DNA of 64,000 nucleotides from the NCBI GenBank assembly GCA_903875445.1, contig CAIQWD010000068.1:1-64000 (forward strand), given 5' to 3'. The stretch is from an uncultured delta proteobacterium. Lineage in GTDB: Bacteria; Desulfobacterota; Desulfobulbia; Desulfobulbales; Desulfocapsaceae. A model generated the notes under the pieces. The model was not told the origin of the DNA, ran no database searches, and worked only from the letters and a program-made list of their open reading frames with translations. Positions 55,258 to 62,990 of this stretch are shown here, piece by piece. Within the stretch, counting starts at the first letter, position 1. Every line of letters begins with the position of its first letter. Made by a program: the position numbers and the translations under genes.

Positions 55258-56568
55258 TTACTTCCCGAATTCGAACATTTCGGCCATGGTTGTCAGTCGT
55301 ATAATAGCCTTCTCTCTGTTTGCGAACTGTTCCCAGTAGAGGGTCTCAAAATCTATCAGTGCTTTGAGTCGCAAGATCACTGTGATCGCCTCAACCTTTC
55401 CTGTGACGTATCCCGAAAGGGCGGCCTCGATATCCTGTGATGTCTTCGGGATCAATCCATTTTTATAGAGGTTCATCAGTCTTTCGGCTGATTTTGCCAT
55501 CGAGTAGCTGTCCTGGATCGCCGAGGAGACCATCAACTTCGTCGCCTCAAGTTCGTTATTCGCCACCACAAGCAAGGCCTCGGCCTCGTGGAGCGATTCA
55601 TCCTGTTTAGTGCGGTAATAAAGCGGTATGTTGATCTGGGTGGTCAGGCTCCACATGTCCTCTGCCCCGCCGCCGCGATTCGCATAGTTGGCCGTGACGG
55701 TAAGGTCTGGGTAGTACTCTTTTTTTGCCATCTCAACCCGTGCGGCAGCAGCCTCGACCATCATCTTTTTGGCGACGATATCGTGTGAATTATTCTGGGC
55801 AATCTCTATGGTCTCGCTCAAGCTGTATGCGAATGGATGAGGAACTGGGTCTGCAGGTCGATCGAACGAGGGCGGGCTATTTCGGCCCAGAGTTGCATTA
55901 AGCATCGCCTCAGTGGATTGAATCCGCTGTCGTTGCATCTCTTCGCGTTCGAGTACCATGTATTTTTCGGTCTGGGCCATTAATACTTCCTGCTGGCTCC
56001 CCATCCCCGAAGAATAGCGAGCGGTTGCGGCGTCTTCAATGCGGGTAAAGAGTGCAACCCTGTCTTCGAGCAGAACGAGGGTCTTATAGGCAAGGAGCAG
56101 ATCATAATAGAATCCGGCAACCTTGGATATCGTTCTCAGCCGCGCAATATGATAGCCCGCCTGCACGCTCTCGGCTTCTTTTGCCGCCATTTCGCCTTTC
56201 AGCGAGCGCTTCCCCGGATAGGGAAACATCTGCGACGCGGAAAACAGCCATTGGGCATCCTGGGAATCTCCGTAGGTATATTTGTTAAATCCCTCGTTCT
56301 GATACCCAACCATAACCGTCGGGTCGGAAAGACTCTGTGCTTGGGAGATGCGGTGTTTGGAAGCCGCCACCCCCGCACCGGCGGCTTTAATCTCGGGACT
56401 GTTCTGCAGGGCCTCGTCGATCAACGCATCGAGCTGTAACTCGCCCGCCGAACCAAGCCTCACAGACAGCAAAAACATGACGCCCAGAAGCAGCATGTTC
56501 CTAACCGGACATTCAGCTTTGCCGACGAATGTCCGGATGATGTTTAAAGAATTAATGGGCAGTGACAT
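55258..56568 (-). CDS. cusC: CusC/TolC-type outer membrane channel
   Basis: This 436-residue TolC-fold protein has a signal sequence (MLLLGVMFLLSVRLGSAGE, from an internal Met 24 codons in; the true start could be there at 56496). Two repeated long helical hairpins with beta hairpins are typical: ALQNSPEIKAAGAGVAASK, SDPTVMVGYQNEG, YYPDLTVTANYANRG. It provides the outer-membrane exit for copper or silver. The ATG at 56568 overlaps the upstream FixH-like gene by 17 bp. Confidence 0.88.
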   Translation of the reverse strand: MSLPINSLNIIRTFVGKAECPVRNMLLLGVMFLLSVRLGSAGELQLDALIDEALQNSPEIKAAGAGVAASKHRISQAQSLSDPTVMVGYQNEGFNKYTYGDSQDAQWLFSASQMFPYPGKRSLKGEMAAKEAESVQAGYHIARLRTISKVAGFYYDLLLAYKTLVLLEDRVALFTRIEDAATARYSSGMGSQQEVLMAQTEKYMVLEREEMQRQRIQSTEAMLNATLGRNSPPSFDRPADPVPHPFAYSLSETIEIAQNNSHDIVAKKMMVEAAAARVEMAKKEYYPDLTVTANYANRGGGAEDMWSLTTQINIPLYYRTKQDESLHEAEALLVVANNELEATKLMVSSAIQDSYSMAKSAERLMNLYKNGLIPKTSQDIEAALSGYVTGKVEAITVILRLKALIDFETLYWEQFANREKAIIRLTTMAEMFEFGK

Positions 56569-56941
56569 TGAATTTCACGGTTGCCGTTGCATCGCCGCGG
56601 GTTATCTTGATTGCGACATTCCAGGCCCCTGCCATAGAAAAATTCAGCATAGCCTTGTACTCATCACCTTTCAACTGGCCATCTGCCTTGTAATTCATCG
56701 CCGGCATGCCGGGCATTGCCGGCATTGAGTAGTCGATCACCACCTTAGCGTCGGTTACCGCCTTGCCGGTCGAATCTTTGACAGTGACGACAGCAGCGTT
56801 GTCACCGGCAACGGGTGGATTTTTGTCGATGATCATCGTCACGTCATACTCCCCCGCCTTCTTGTTCACCTCATAGTTTTTCGCAAACGCCACTCCGGTC
56901 GCAACAAGCAGCATCAGCAAACTAATAGCTATTTTTTTCAT
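56552..56941 (-). CDS. FixH/YtkA-like periplasmic protein with Met-rich motif
   Basis: This 129-residue protein has a signal peptide (MKKIAISLLMLLVATGVAFA-KN) and a single immunoglobulin-like FixH/YtkA domain: YDVTMIIDKNPPVAGDN, then DYSMPAMPGMPAMNY, then AGAWNVAIKITRGDATATV. The four-methionine loop MPAMPGMPAM is the kind of soft ligand set that binds Cu(I) or Ag(I). As the first gene of the Cus operon it stands where CusF would be, so a periplasmic metal chaperone role is plausible. That role is inferred from context and the motif. Confidence 0.87.
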   Translation of the reverse strand: MKKIAISLLMLLVATGVAFAKNYEVNKKAGEYDVTMIIDKNPPVAGDNAAVVTVKDSTGKAVTDAKVVIDYSMPAMPGMPAMNYKADGQLKGDEYKAMLNFSMAGAWNVAIKITRGDATATVKFNVTAH

Positions 56942-57653
56942 TGTGTTCCCTTCCTTGTTTTGATTTTTAATGTTGGGTCTTACCTCACTCTCCTGAAATC
57001 AAGAGAGTGGTACTTCAAATTTTGTTGTTTTTACGATAACATACAAAATAAACTAAAGTCAAATGGCAGATACAAATTTGCAAAAAGACTCTTTTTGATA
57101 TTATGCGAGTGAAAGCTGCACATTTCCATTATTTTCTATTCCATCTCATAATTGAATTTGGTTAGCTCACTTACCTTCAACGAATATCTCGAATTTCTTG
57201 CTTCGCTCGATCCCTCAAATTTCTCCTTTCATACCCTAGGCAAGGTCAGGTAATTCCTGAGTTCCTTTTCAGGTTTGCACCGATTGCCTTCCATCTTCAC
57301 ACACGCTAGTGTCTCCCAAGATATTGAAACAACGCAGTATGTAGTATAAAGGAGTTTTGCGATGGCGAAGGAACACACTTTTGTAACCCCCGCACCGACC
57401 GACCTTGGTGCCCTTGATGCCTGTTTCATCTGAGGGTCTTGCAAAAATCTTGAAGAGCTTGTTATAGTCTTTCCCGAGTAGACGGGAAACCGATAGGTGA
57501 AGTTGAATCTTCACAGACCCGAATCCCGCCTGCCTGCGTAGAAATGACGACTTTTGCAAGAGGTTCATTTGTCTTTGACGAGAGCGTTTTCGGTGGGTCG
57601 GCTATCCGGACCGCCGTAACATCCTTTCCCCAATGTCTTAAAGGAGATCCCCC
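56942..57653. other. 712-bp intergenic region upstream of Cus operon and acyl-CoA synthetase
   Basis: The divergent promoters for both operons must lie here. The left part is AT-rich. The right part holds an inverted-repeat element (57438-57560). Short frames across 57229-57568 show no coding character. An AAAGGAG ribosome binding site precedes ATG 57654. Confidence 0.45.
57438..57560. repeat. ~120-bp element with CTTGCAAAA inverted ends
   Basis: CTTGCAAAA (57438-57446) and TTTTGCAAG (57552-57560) bracket a segment containing CCCGCCTGCCTGCGTAGAAATGACG. On the other strand this resembles the GTCATTxCTACGCAGGC repeats common in genomes of this group. It could be a small non-autonomous element or REP-type repeat. 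No coding content. Confidence 0.5.
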
Positions 57654-59264
57654 ATGAACAAGTCGAGTGTTAATTATGATGTCCTTACCCCGGTGAAATT
57701 CCTCGTGCGCAGTGCCGAGGTTTATCCGCAAAAGACCGCGGTCGTCCACAATGACAAACGTTATTCCTACGCCCAGTTCCTCGATCGCGTCTATCGCTTG
57801 GCCAATGGCCTTCGCGCCAGAGGCATAAAGAAAGGCGACAAGGTTGCCTTCCTCTGCCCCAATATTCCGCCGATGTTGGAGGCCCATTATGCCGTGCCGA
57901 TGATCGGCGCGGTCCTGGTCAGCATCAATGTTCGCCTTGCTCCCGGAGAGATCAGTTATATCGTTCGCCATTCCGATGCCAAGGCCGTCTTTGTCGACAA
58001 CCAACTAGCGGCATCGATCAAGCCGGCGGTGAGCGAACTTACCGACGTGGCGTTCTATGTCAACATCTGCGACGCGACTGCCGACCTGCCGCTCGCCGGC
58101 CCGGAGTATGAGGATTTTCTTGCCAAGGCGTCGCCCGCGCCGATGGCCATAGAGGTGGACGATGAATATCAGCCCATCACCATCAACTACACGAGCGGCA
58201 CGACCGGCCTGCCCAAGGGAGTTGTGTATCACCATCGCGGCGCCTATCTCAATTCCCTGGGCGAGATCCAGGAGGCGGGGATGACCTGCGACTCGACCTA
58301 CCTCTGGACCCTGCCGATGTTCCACTGCAACGGCTGGTGCTTCACCTGGGCGGTCACCGCCATCGGCGGCACCCATGTCTGCCTCAGGCAGTTGTCGGCA
58401 CCGGAGATTTTCCGCCTGATCGAGGGCGAGAAGGTCTCGCATATGTGCGCTGCCCCGACCATTCTCATCATGATGCTCTCCGACCCCAGAGCCAAGGAAT
58501 TCAAAATCGACCATCTGCTGACCATTCTCACCGCCGGGGCACCGCCCTCGCCGACGGTCATCGAACAGATCGAGGGCATGGGGGCCAACATTGTCCATGT
58601 CTACGGCCTGACCGAGGTATATGGCCCCCATTCCGTCTGTGCCCGCCAACCATCCTGGGGTAAGCTTGACAAGGAGGAACTCGCCCGGATCAAGGCGCGA
58701 CAGGGCGTCGCCTACCTCACCGCTCTGTATTTGGACGTGGTAGACCTCGCGACCATGCAGCCGGTGCTGCGGGACGGCAAAACCATGGGCGAGATCGTCA
58801 TGCGCGGCAACAATGTCATGCTCGGCTACTACAAGGATGAGGAGACCACTGCCAAGGCCTTCCGCGGCGGCTGGTTCCATAGCGGCGATTTGGCGGTGAT
58901 CCATGCCGACGGCTATATCCAGATCATGGATCGGGATAAGGATATCATTATCAGCGGCGGGGAAAATATCTCCTCGGTCGAGTTGGAGAATGTCATCTAT
59001 CGCCATCCAAAAGTACTGGAAGTCGCGGTGGTGTCCACGCCGGACGCGAAATGGGGCGAGGTGCCCAAGGCCTTTATCACCCCCAAACCGGGGAGCAATT
59101 TGACCGCCGAGGAGATCGTCGAATTCTGCAAGCAGAACCTGGCCAGATTCAAGGCACCCAAGGATATCGTCTTCTGCGACCTGCCGAAGACCGCCACCGG
59201 CAAGATCCTCAAGTTCAAACTGCGGCAGAAGGAGTGGGAGGGACGGGACAAGAAGGTGAATTAA
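57654..59264 (+). CDS. Acyl-CoA synthetase, AMP-binding family
   Basis: This 536-residue adenylate-forming enzyme has the P-loop TINYTSGTTGLPKGVVYHHRG (in parts), VYGLTEVYGP, GWFHSGDLAV, DRDKDIIISGGENISSVE and the C-terminal catalytic Lys in KTATGKILKFKLR. It converts a carboxylic acid, ATP and CoA to acyl-CoA, AMP and pyrophosphate. The family includes medium/long-chain and methylmercaptopropionate CoA ligases, so the acid is not certain. AAAGGAG precedes ATG 57654. It is monocistronic; a hairpin follows. Confidence 0.92.
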   Translation: MNKSSVNYDVLTPVKFLVRSAEVYPQKTAVVHNDKRYSYAQFLDRVYRLANGLRARGIKKGDKVAFLCPNIPPMLEAHYAVPMIGAVLVSINVRLAPGEISYIVRHSDAKAVFVDNQLAASIKPAVSELTDVAFYVNICDATADLPLAGPEYEDFLAKASPAPMAIEVDDEYQPITINYTSGTTGLPKGVVYHHRGAYLNSLGEIQEAGMTCDSTYLWTLPMFHCNGWCFTWAVTAIGGTHVCLRQLSAPEIFRLIEGEKVSHMCAAPTILIMMLSDPRAKEFKIDHLLTILTAGAPPSPTVIEQIEGMGANIVHVYGLTEVYGPHSVCARQPSWGKLDKEELARIKARQGVAYLTALYLDVVDLATMQPVLRDGKTMGEIVMRGNNVMLGYYKDEETTAKAFRGGWFHSGDLAVIHADGYIQIMDRDKDIIISGGENISSVELENVIYRHPKVLEVAVVSTPDAKWGEVPKAFITPKPGSNLTAEEIVEFCKQNLARFKAPKDIVFCDLPKTATGKILKFKLRQKEWEGRDKKVN

Positions 59265-59295
59265 GCCAACAGAGGCCTGGAGAAATCAGGGTCAG

Positions 59296-59332
59296 ATTTC
59301 AACAATTGACATACCTTGTTGCTTGTTGAAAT
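59296..59332 (+). terminator. Hairpin after the acyl-CoA synthetase gene
   Basis: ATTTCAACAA and TTGTTGAAAT form a 10-bp stem with a 17-nt loop, 31 bp after the stop codon. It lacks a clean T-tract and may serve both converging genes. Confidence 0.5.
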
Positions 59333-59345
59333 TTGGCCCTCTTCT

Positions 59346-59906
59346 TTAGAGTGGCAGCATCGTTTGCGGATTACACCCTTCCCGCAAAATGCATTGTAAA
59401 AAATGATACGGTGCTATTTCACCTCTTCGTGTTTTCCAACTGTACGGCGTCGATGCAGAGGAAATTCCGAAATGGAGATGCGTCGGCGTATCTTTGGCGT
59501 TCCCGGAATTGCCGACATATCCGAGGATCTCTCCCCTCTGCATATGCTGACCCACCCTTATTTTTTCCGAGACCCTCTCCAGGTGGCTGCCGTAATAGCG
59601 AAACCCATCATCCCCTAGAAGGCTCACCCATTTGCCCCCTTTTTTGTCCGGGTCACTCACCTTCTTATCCCATTCATCGTTTTTCTGCAGATCCTCGACC
59701 ACCCCTGATACGGGGGCAACGAAAGTGCTGCCCCGTTTACCGAAGATATCTATGGCCGGATAACTATGGCCACCCTCTGAAAAAGCTGCCTTTTCGACAG
59801 GATGAACAGGAAAACAATATTGAATTTCAACGGCTTGGGATATTGAGGTGACAAGACAGAGAGATGTATATATAACAAAAAATAATGGCGATAATTTGTT
59901 GCTCAT
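59346..59906 (-). CDS. M23-family peptidoglycan endopeptidase-like protein
   Basis: This protein of about 186 residues has a signal peptide (MSNKLSPLFFVIYTSLCLVTSISQA-VE) and one LytM/M23 domain. Zinc ligands are visible as the His and Asp of GGHSYPAIDIFG and the HxH of THLHFGI, with the conserved GYVGNSGNAKDTPTHLHF context. It is probably exported to the periplasm and cuts peptide cross-links or serves as an activator domain. The start is taken at the Met before the signal peptide. It runs just after the MazF-type gene on the same strand. Confidence 0.87.
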   Translation of the reverse strand: MSNKLSPLFFVIYTSLCLVTSISQAVEIQYCFPVHPVEKAAFSEGGHSYPAIDIFGKRGSTFVAPVSGVVEDLQKNDEWDKKVSDPDKKGGKWVSLLGDDGFRYYGSHLERVSEKIRVGQHMQRGEILGYVGNSGNAKDTPTHLHFGISSASTPYSWKTRRGEIAPYHFLQCILREGCNPQTMLPL

Positions 59907-59922
59907 TTTTCTTACTGTTTTT

Positions 59923-60234
59923 TTAGAGATCGAGTGCAAAACGGATTGCCCGTCCAATCTCTAATAGTTTTGCGCAAGGCAAGGATGTGATCAACGATCC
60001 GAGTTTCCCCTTCGAAACAGTCCGCAAATGGTCACAATTGACAACACAATCTTGGGGCATGCCGTCAGTTGTTGAAAGAAACACTTCGGAAGGTATATCG
60101 CGAACGGTAGTTGTGATGGGTGCGATGGTAACCTCCCCCAGATACTCCAACACGGAATCACGCGTCAGGATAAGAACCGGTCGATTTTTATCCGGCGACA
60201 AGAACTTATACCAACGTATTTCTCCATGTTTCAT
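59923..60234 (-). CDS. MazF/PemK-type mRNA interferase toxin
   Basis: This 103-residue protein has the MazF fold markers GEIRWYKFLSPDKNRPVLILTRD, with the catalytic Arg and the conserved RPVLIL strand. TIAPITTTVRDIPSEVFL and a VNCDHLRTVSKGKL segment carry the second catalytic residue pattern. It should cut RNA at specific short sites. ATG 60234 overlaps the antitoxin stop by four bases (ATGA), the standard antitoxin-first arrangement. It appears complete. Confidence 0.93.
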   Translation of the reverse strand: MKHGEIRWYKFLSPDKNRPVLILTRDSVLEYLGEVTIAPITTTVRDIPSEVFLSTTDGMPQDCVVNCDHLRTVSKGKLGSLITSLPCAKLLEIGRAIRFALDL

Positions 60235-60464
60235 TCGTCACCCCACACCTGCTCGAACTCCCAAAGCGAAAACTCATCGGTGGCCACCGGATTTTGTTCG
60301 TACCCCCGACGATGCTTGCTCTCTAACTGTTCTTGTTGGTAACGAACAAGCGCTTCTTGAAGAGCCTTTCTTGTGAATGCAGAACGATTTGTGTGGAGTT
60401 CCTTTGCAACACGATCGACCGCTTTGACAAGATTGTCATCAAGAGTCATCTGAATGGTTCGCAT
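60231..60464 (-). CDS. Ribbon-helix-helix antitoxin of the MazF-type module
   Basis: This 77-residue protein starts at ATG 60464 (MRTIQMTLDDNL), where GGAGG sits at good distance; an upstream ATG at 60482 adds six unlikely residues. Residues 1-45 form a ribbon-helix-helix DNA-binding domain (MTLDDNLVKAVDRVAKELHTNRSAFTRKALQEAL). The acidic tail (DEFSLWEFEQVWGDE) is the toxin-binding part. It neutralises the MazF-type toxin and should repress the operator at 60482-60507. Confidence 0.9.
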   Translation of the reverse strand: MRTIQMTLDDNLVKAVDRVAKELHTNRSAFTRKALQEALVRYQQEQLESKHRRGYEQNPVATDEFSLWEFEQVWGDE

Positions 60465-60481
60465 AGTGCACCTCCGTAGCA

Positions 60482-60507
60482 TGGATTATCATAGCTATAA
60501 TAATCCA
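60482..60507 (-). promoter_or_regulatory. Operator of the MazF-type toxin-antitoxin module
   Basis: TGGATTAT and ATAATCCA, spaced by ten bases, form a perfect 8-bp dyad directly upstream of the antitoxin start. The spacing suits two ribbon-helix-helix dimers and fits autorepression. Confidence 0.65.
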
Positions 60508-60586
60508 CATCACAGGCCAAGTCAAAACAATCGATTCGGTGAAATGCTGCATCATGGCCATGGGATCTTATCTGTTGGAGAAGGTG

Positions 60587-61645
60587 TTACTTCATTTGTT
60601 TCTTTGCAGTTTTGATGAAGCGTCCAAAGGCTTTATCCTTCTTCCGTTTGTCTAGGTACGACAGTTCATGGTATTCCGACTCATTCTTGAGCTTTGTATA
60701 GCTTCTATAGCGCTCTTCAGTCAAGGCACCGCTTGTTACTGCGGCTCGGACCGCACAGCCGGGTTCCTGCGTATGGCCACAATCCGGATAGCGACAATTC
60801 AGGGAAAGCTGAACGATGTCTTCAAAGCCTTGGGTGACCCCTTCGCCCATACCGAGAAGGCCCAGTTCCCGCATTCCAGGGGTATCAATCATCATGGAAC
60901 CTTGATTAAGAACAATAAGTTGGCGGCGCGTAGTTGTATGTATGCCTTCTCCCGTTGCACTCACGGCCTTTGTCTCAAAAGCGTCTTGCCCGATCAGGCG
61001 GTTGAGGAGCGTTGTTTTGCCAACCCCCGATGAACCGAGCAGACAATATGTTCTTCCCGAAACCAACACCTGCTGGAATTCGTCAAATCCGCTGCCCGTG
61101 ATATTGCTGAGGGCAAGGACTCTGGCTGTAATGGTGCTCGATTTAATGGCGGCAAGCTTCTGTTCCAGTTCTTCGGGGTCGATCAAGTCCGTCTTGGTGA
61201 GAACAACAATCGGTTCAACACCCCCATCGGCTGCCATCACCAAGTACCGATCCATCCTCCGCAGGTTGAAGTCAAAGTGGCACGACTGGACAATGAAAGC
61301 GACGTCGATGTTGGCGGCAATCATCTGCAAATCCACCTTTTCACCGGCGGATTTGCGGCGGAGAAAGGTCTTTCTCGGAAACACCTCATGAATAATTGCT
61401 TCAGTGTCGTTGTTGTGATATTGCACTGTTACCCAATCGCCGACACACGGCAGGTCAATCGAAGATTCTACCTGGAAAGAGAACTTCCCTGCAAGTTCGG
61501 CCGGGATTTCCTTTGTGAGATTTCTAATGAGGTATGAGCCGCGGTCAACTGCCGATATCCGCGCAATATCCAGGCCCTTTTGACGCAAATCGCCGACCTG
61601 CGATTGAAACCATTGGTCGAAACCCATATCACTCAATTTTATCAT
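60587..61645 (-). CDS. rsgA: Ribosome small-subunit-dependent GTPase RsgA
   Basis: This 352-residue circularly permuted GTPase has an OB-fold N-terminal domain (about 20-95) and the G motifs in permuted order: G4 VVLTKTD near 152, G1 GSSGVGKTT near 208 and G3 MIDTPGMREL near 252. A C-terminal zinc finger holds CRYPDCGHTQEPGCAV. RsgA helps mature the 30S ribosomal subunit and is released by GTP hydrolysis. It is usually about 300-350 residues. Transcribed alone, between two toxin- or mobile-associated genes. Confidence 0.94.
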   Translation of the reverse strand: MIKLSDMGFDQWFQSQVGDLRQKGLDIARISAVDRGSYLIRNLTKEIPAELAGKFSFQVESSIDLPCVGDWVTVQYHNNDTEAIIHEVFPRKTFLRRKSAGEKVDLQMIAANIDVAFIVQSCHFDFNLRRMDRYLVMAADGGVEPIVVLTKTDLIDPEELEQKLAAIKSSTITARVLALSNITGSGFDEFQQVLVSGRTYCLLGSSGVGKTTLLNRLIGQDAFETKAVSATGEGIHTTTRRQLIVLNQGSMMIDTPGMRELGLLGMGEGVTQGFEDIVQLSLNCRYPDCGHTQEPGCAVRAAVTSGALTEERYRSYTKLKNESEYHELSYLDKRKKDKAFGRFIKTAKKQMK

Positions 61646-61663
61646 ATGTTGGCACCGAAAGGC

Positions 61664-62989
61664 TCATTCCTCCAACCCCAGCAACCAGCCGATCACATCA
61701 ACAACAGAAATCTTCAGCCCATCCTGCCGAACCGCTTCGCCCTGCCCGTGCGACAGAATCATCAGGCGGGCATCACGGCAATGAGGAATCTCGGCGACTG
61801 CCTTGAGAAGCGCCCTGATCTCCCGATTGCGGGTTTTTGGGTCACTTATTTCCTGGCAGACTTGCAGCAACAGTTCAATCCGCCCATCCTTTTGGACGAT
61901 GCAATCCACCTCAAGAGCTTTGCTGGTTTTGCCATAGTACAATTCCCCGCCACGGCGGAGCAGTTCATTGACAACCACCGTTTCCAGCATCTTGCCGCTG
62001 TCTCGCCGGGAAAAACCACGCGCCACTGCCGCGAGTCCTGTATCAACGGCATGGATCTTTTTGGGGTTGGCGGACCGCCGTTTCTGTGACCAGTCGAAAA
62101 GGGGCAGGCGATGAATAAGAAATGCCCCCTCTAGATATTCCACATAATTGTTCAGCAGGTGATACGAATTGCCGAAACTCCCCTTGAGCGAGTTGAGGGA
62201 AAGAATGGTTGCGCTGTTCGCCAGCAGATAACGGGACAGGTTGAGCAGGGATTCGACGTTGTCCAGTCGGTGCCGCGCCGCCACATCACGGAGCAGGATG
62301 GAATCGAAGTAGGCTCGCAGCTCCAGCCTCTTTATCTCTAGGTCTTCGATTCGAACCACCCGCGGGAAAGCTCCCCAGAAAAGATAATCGTCAAAGGCAG
62401 CGGCGATCTCAATCCGCTGCTGGACACGATCAAACGGAGTTGTCACCGACATGCCGCGAAAGGCAAGGAATTCGGTAAAGGAGAGCGGGTGAACCATGAG
62501 CGGCAGATAACGGCCGCTCAGGACTGTGCCGATTTCCCGTCCAAGCAGGTGGGCATTAGAACCGGTTACATAGAGACGCGACCGCTGCAATTCATATTCG
62601 GTGAGCAACCACTTATCGAATCCGGCGATGTTCTGCACCTCATCCAGAAAAATATGGGGAGTGCCGACCGGCCGAAAATGACGCTGGTGCAATTCGCGGA
62701 TACGGGTAAGGAGCCTCGGCGTCAAGCTACCCATAATGCGAGGATCTTCCAGATTGACAAAGAGGATGTCGCTCCGGGGCACTCCTTCCGCCAGCAGGCG
62801 CCGCACCGCGTTGCGAAGGATGGTTGATTTGCCGCAACGCCGAACTCCCTGCAGCACCACTATCTCCCCCGTTGCACTCAGTGCTCGCAAACGCTCTTCG
62901 TAGAACGGACGGGGCACCGTTGCCGATTCGGGACGGGACCAATCGTTCCAGTCCGCCAGGGCCTGGAGAATTTCATTGTCGGATATCAC
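61664..62989 (-). CDS. AAA-family ATPase with DUF4143 domain, second copy
   Basis: This protein of about 441 residues has Walker A GVRRCGKST, Walker B HIFLDEVQNIAGF, an arginine-finger-like region and a C-terminal DUF4143 part with ETVVVNELLRRGG and ALEVDCIVQKDGR. Function of the family is unsettled. An ATG at 63025 would add MNRRIFFVSRTL, but those codons lie inside the insertion-sequence end at 62991. The native start is more likely GTG 62989 (VISDNEILQAL) or was lost to the insertion. It shares family with, but is clearly diverged from, the ATPase at 40136. Confidence 0.85.
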   Translation of the reverse strand: MISDNEILQALADWNDWSRPESATVPRPFYEERLRALSATGEIVVLQGVRRCGKSTILRNAVRRLLAEGVPRSDILFVNLEDPRIMGSLTPRLLTRIRELHQRHFRPVGTPHIFLDEVQNIAGFDKWLLTEYELQRSRLYVTGSNAHLLGREIGTVLSGRYLPLMVHPLSFTEFLAFRGMSVTTPFDRVQQRIEIAAAFDDYLFWGAFPRVVRIEDLEIKRLELRAYFDSILLRDVAARHRLDNVESLLNLSRYLLANSATILSLNSLKGSFGNSYHLLNNYVEYLEGAFLIHRLPLFDWSQKRRSANPKKIHAVDTGLAAVARGFSRRDSGKMLETVVVNELLRRGGELYYGKTSKALEVDCIVQKDGRIELLLQVCQEISDPKTRNREIRALLKAVAEIPHCRDARLMILSHGQGEAVRQDGLKISVVDVIGWLLGLEE

Positions 62990-62990
62990 T

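Noticed and set aside
57229-57568. Open frames of 71 and 99 codons upstream of the acyl-CoA synthetase
   Set aside because: They run through the inverted-repeat element and show no protein family or ribosome binding site.
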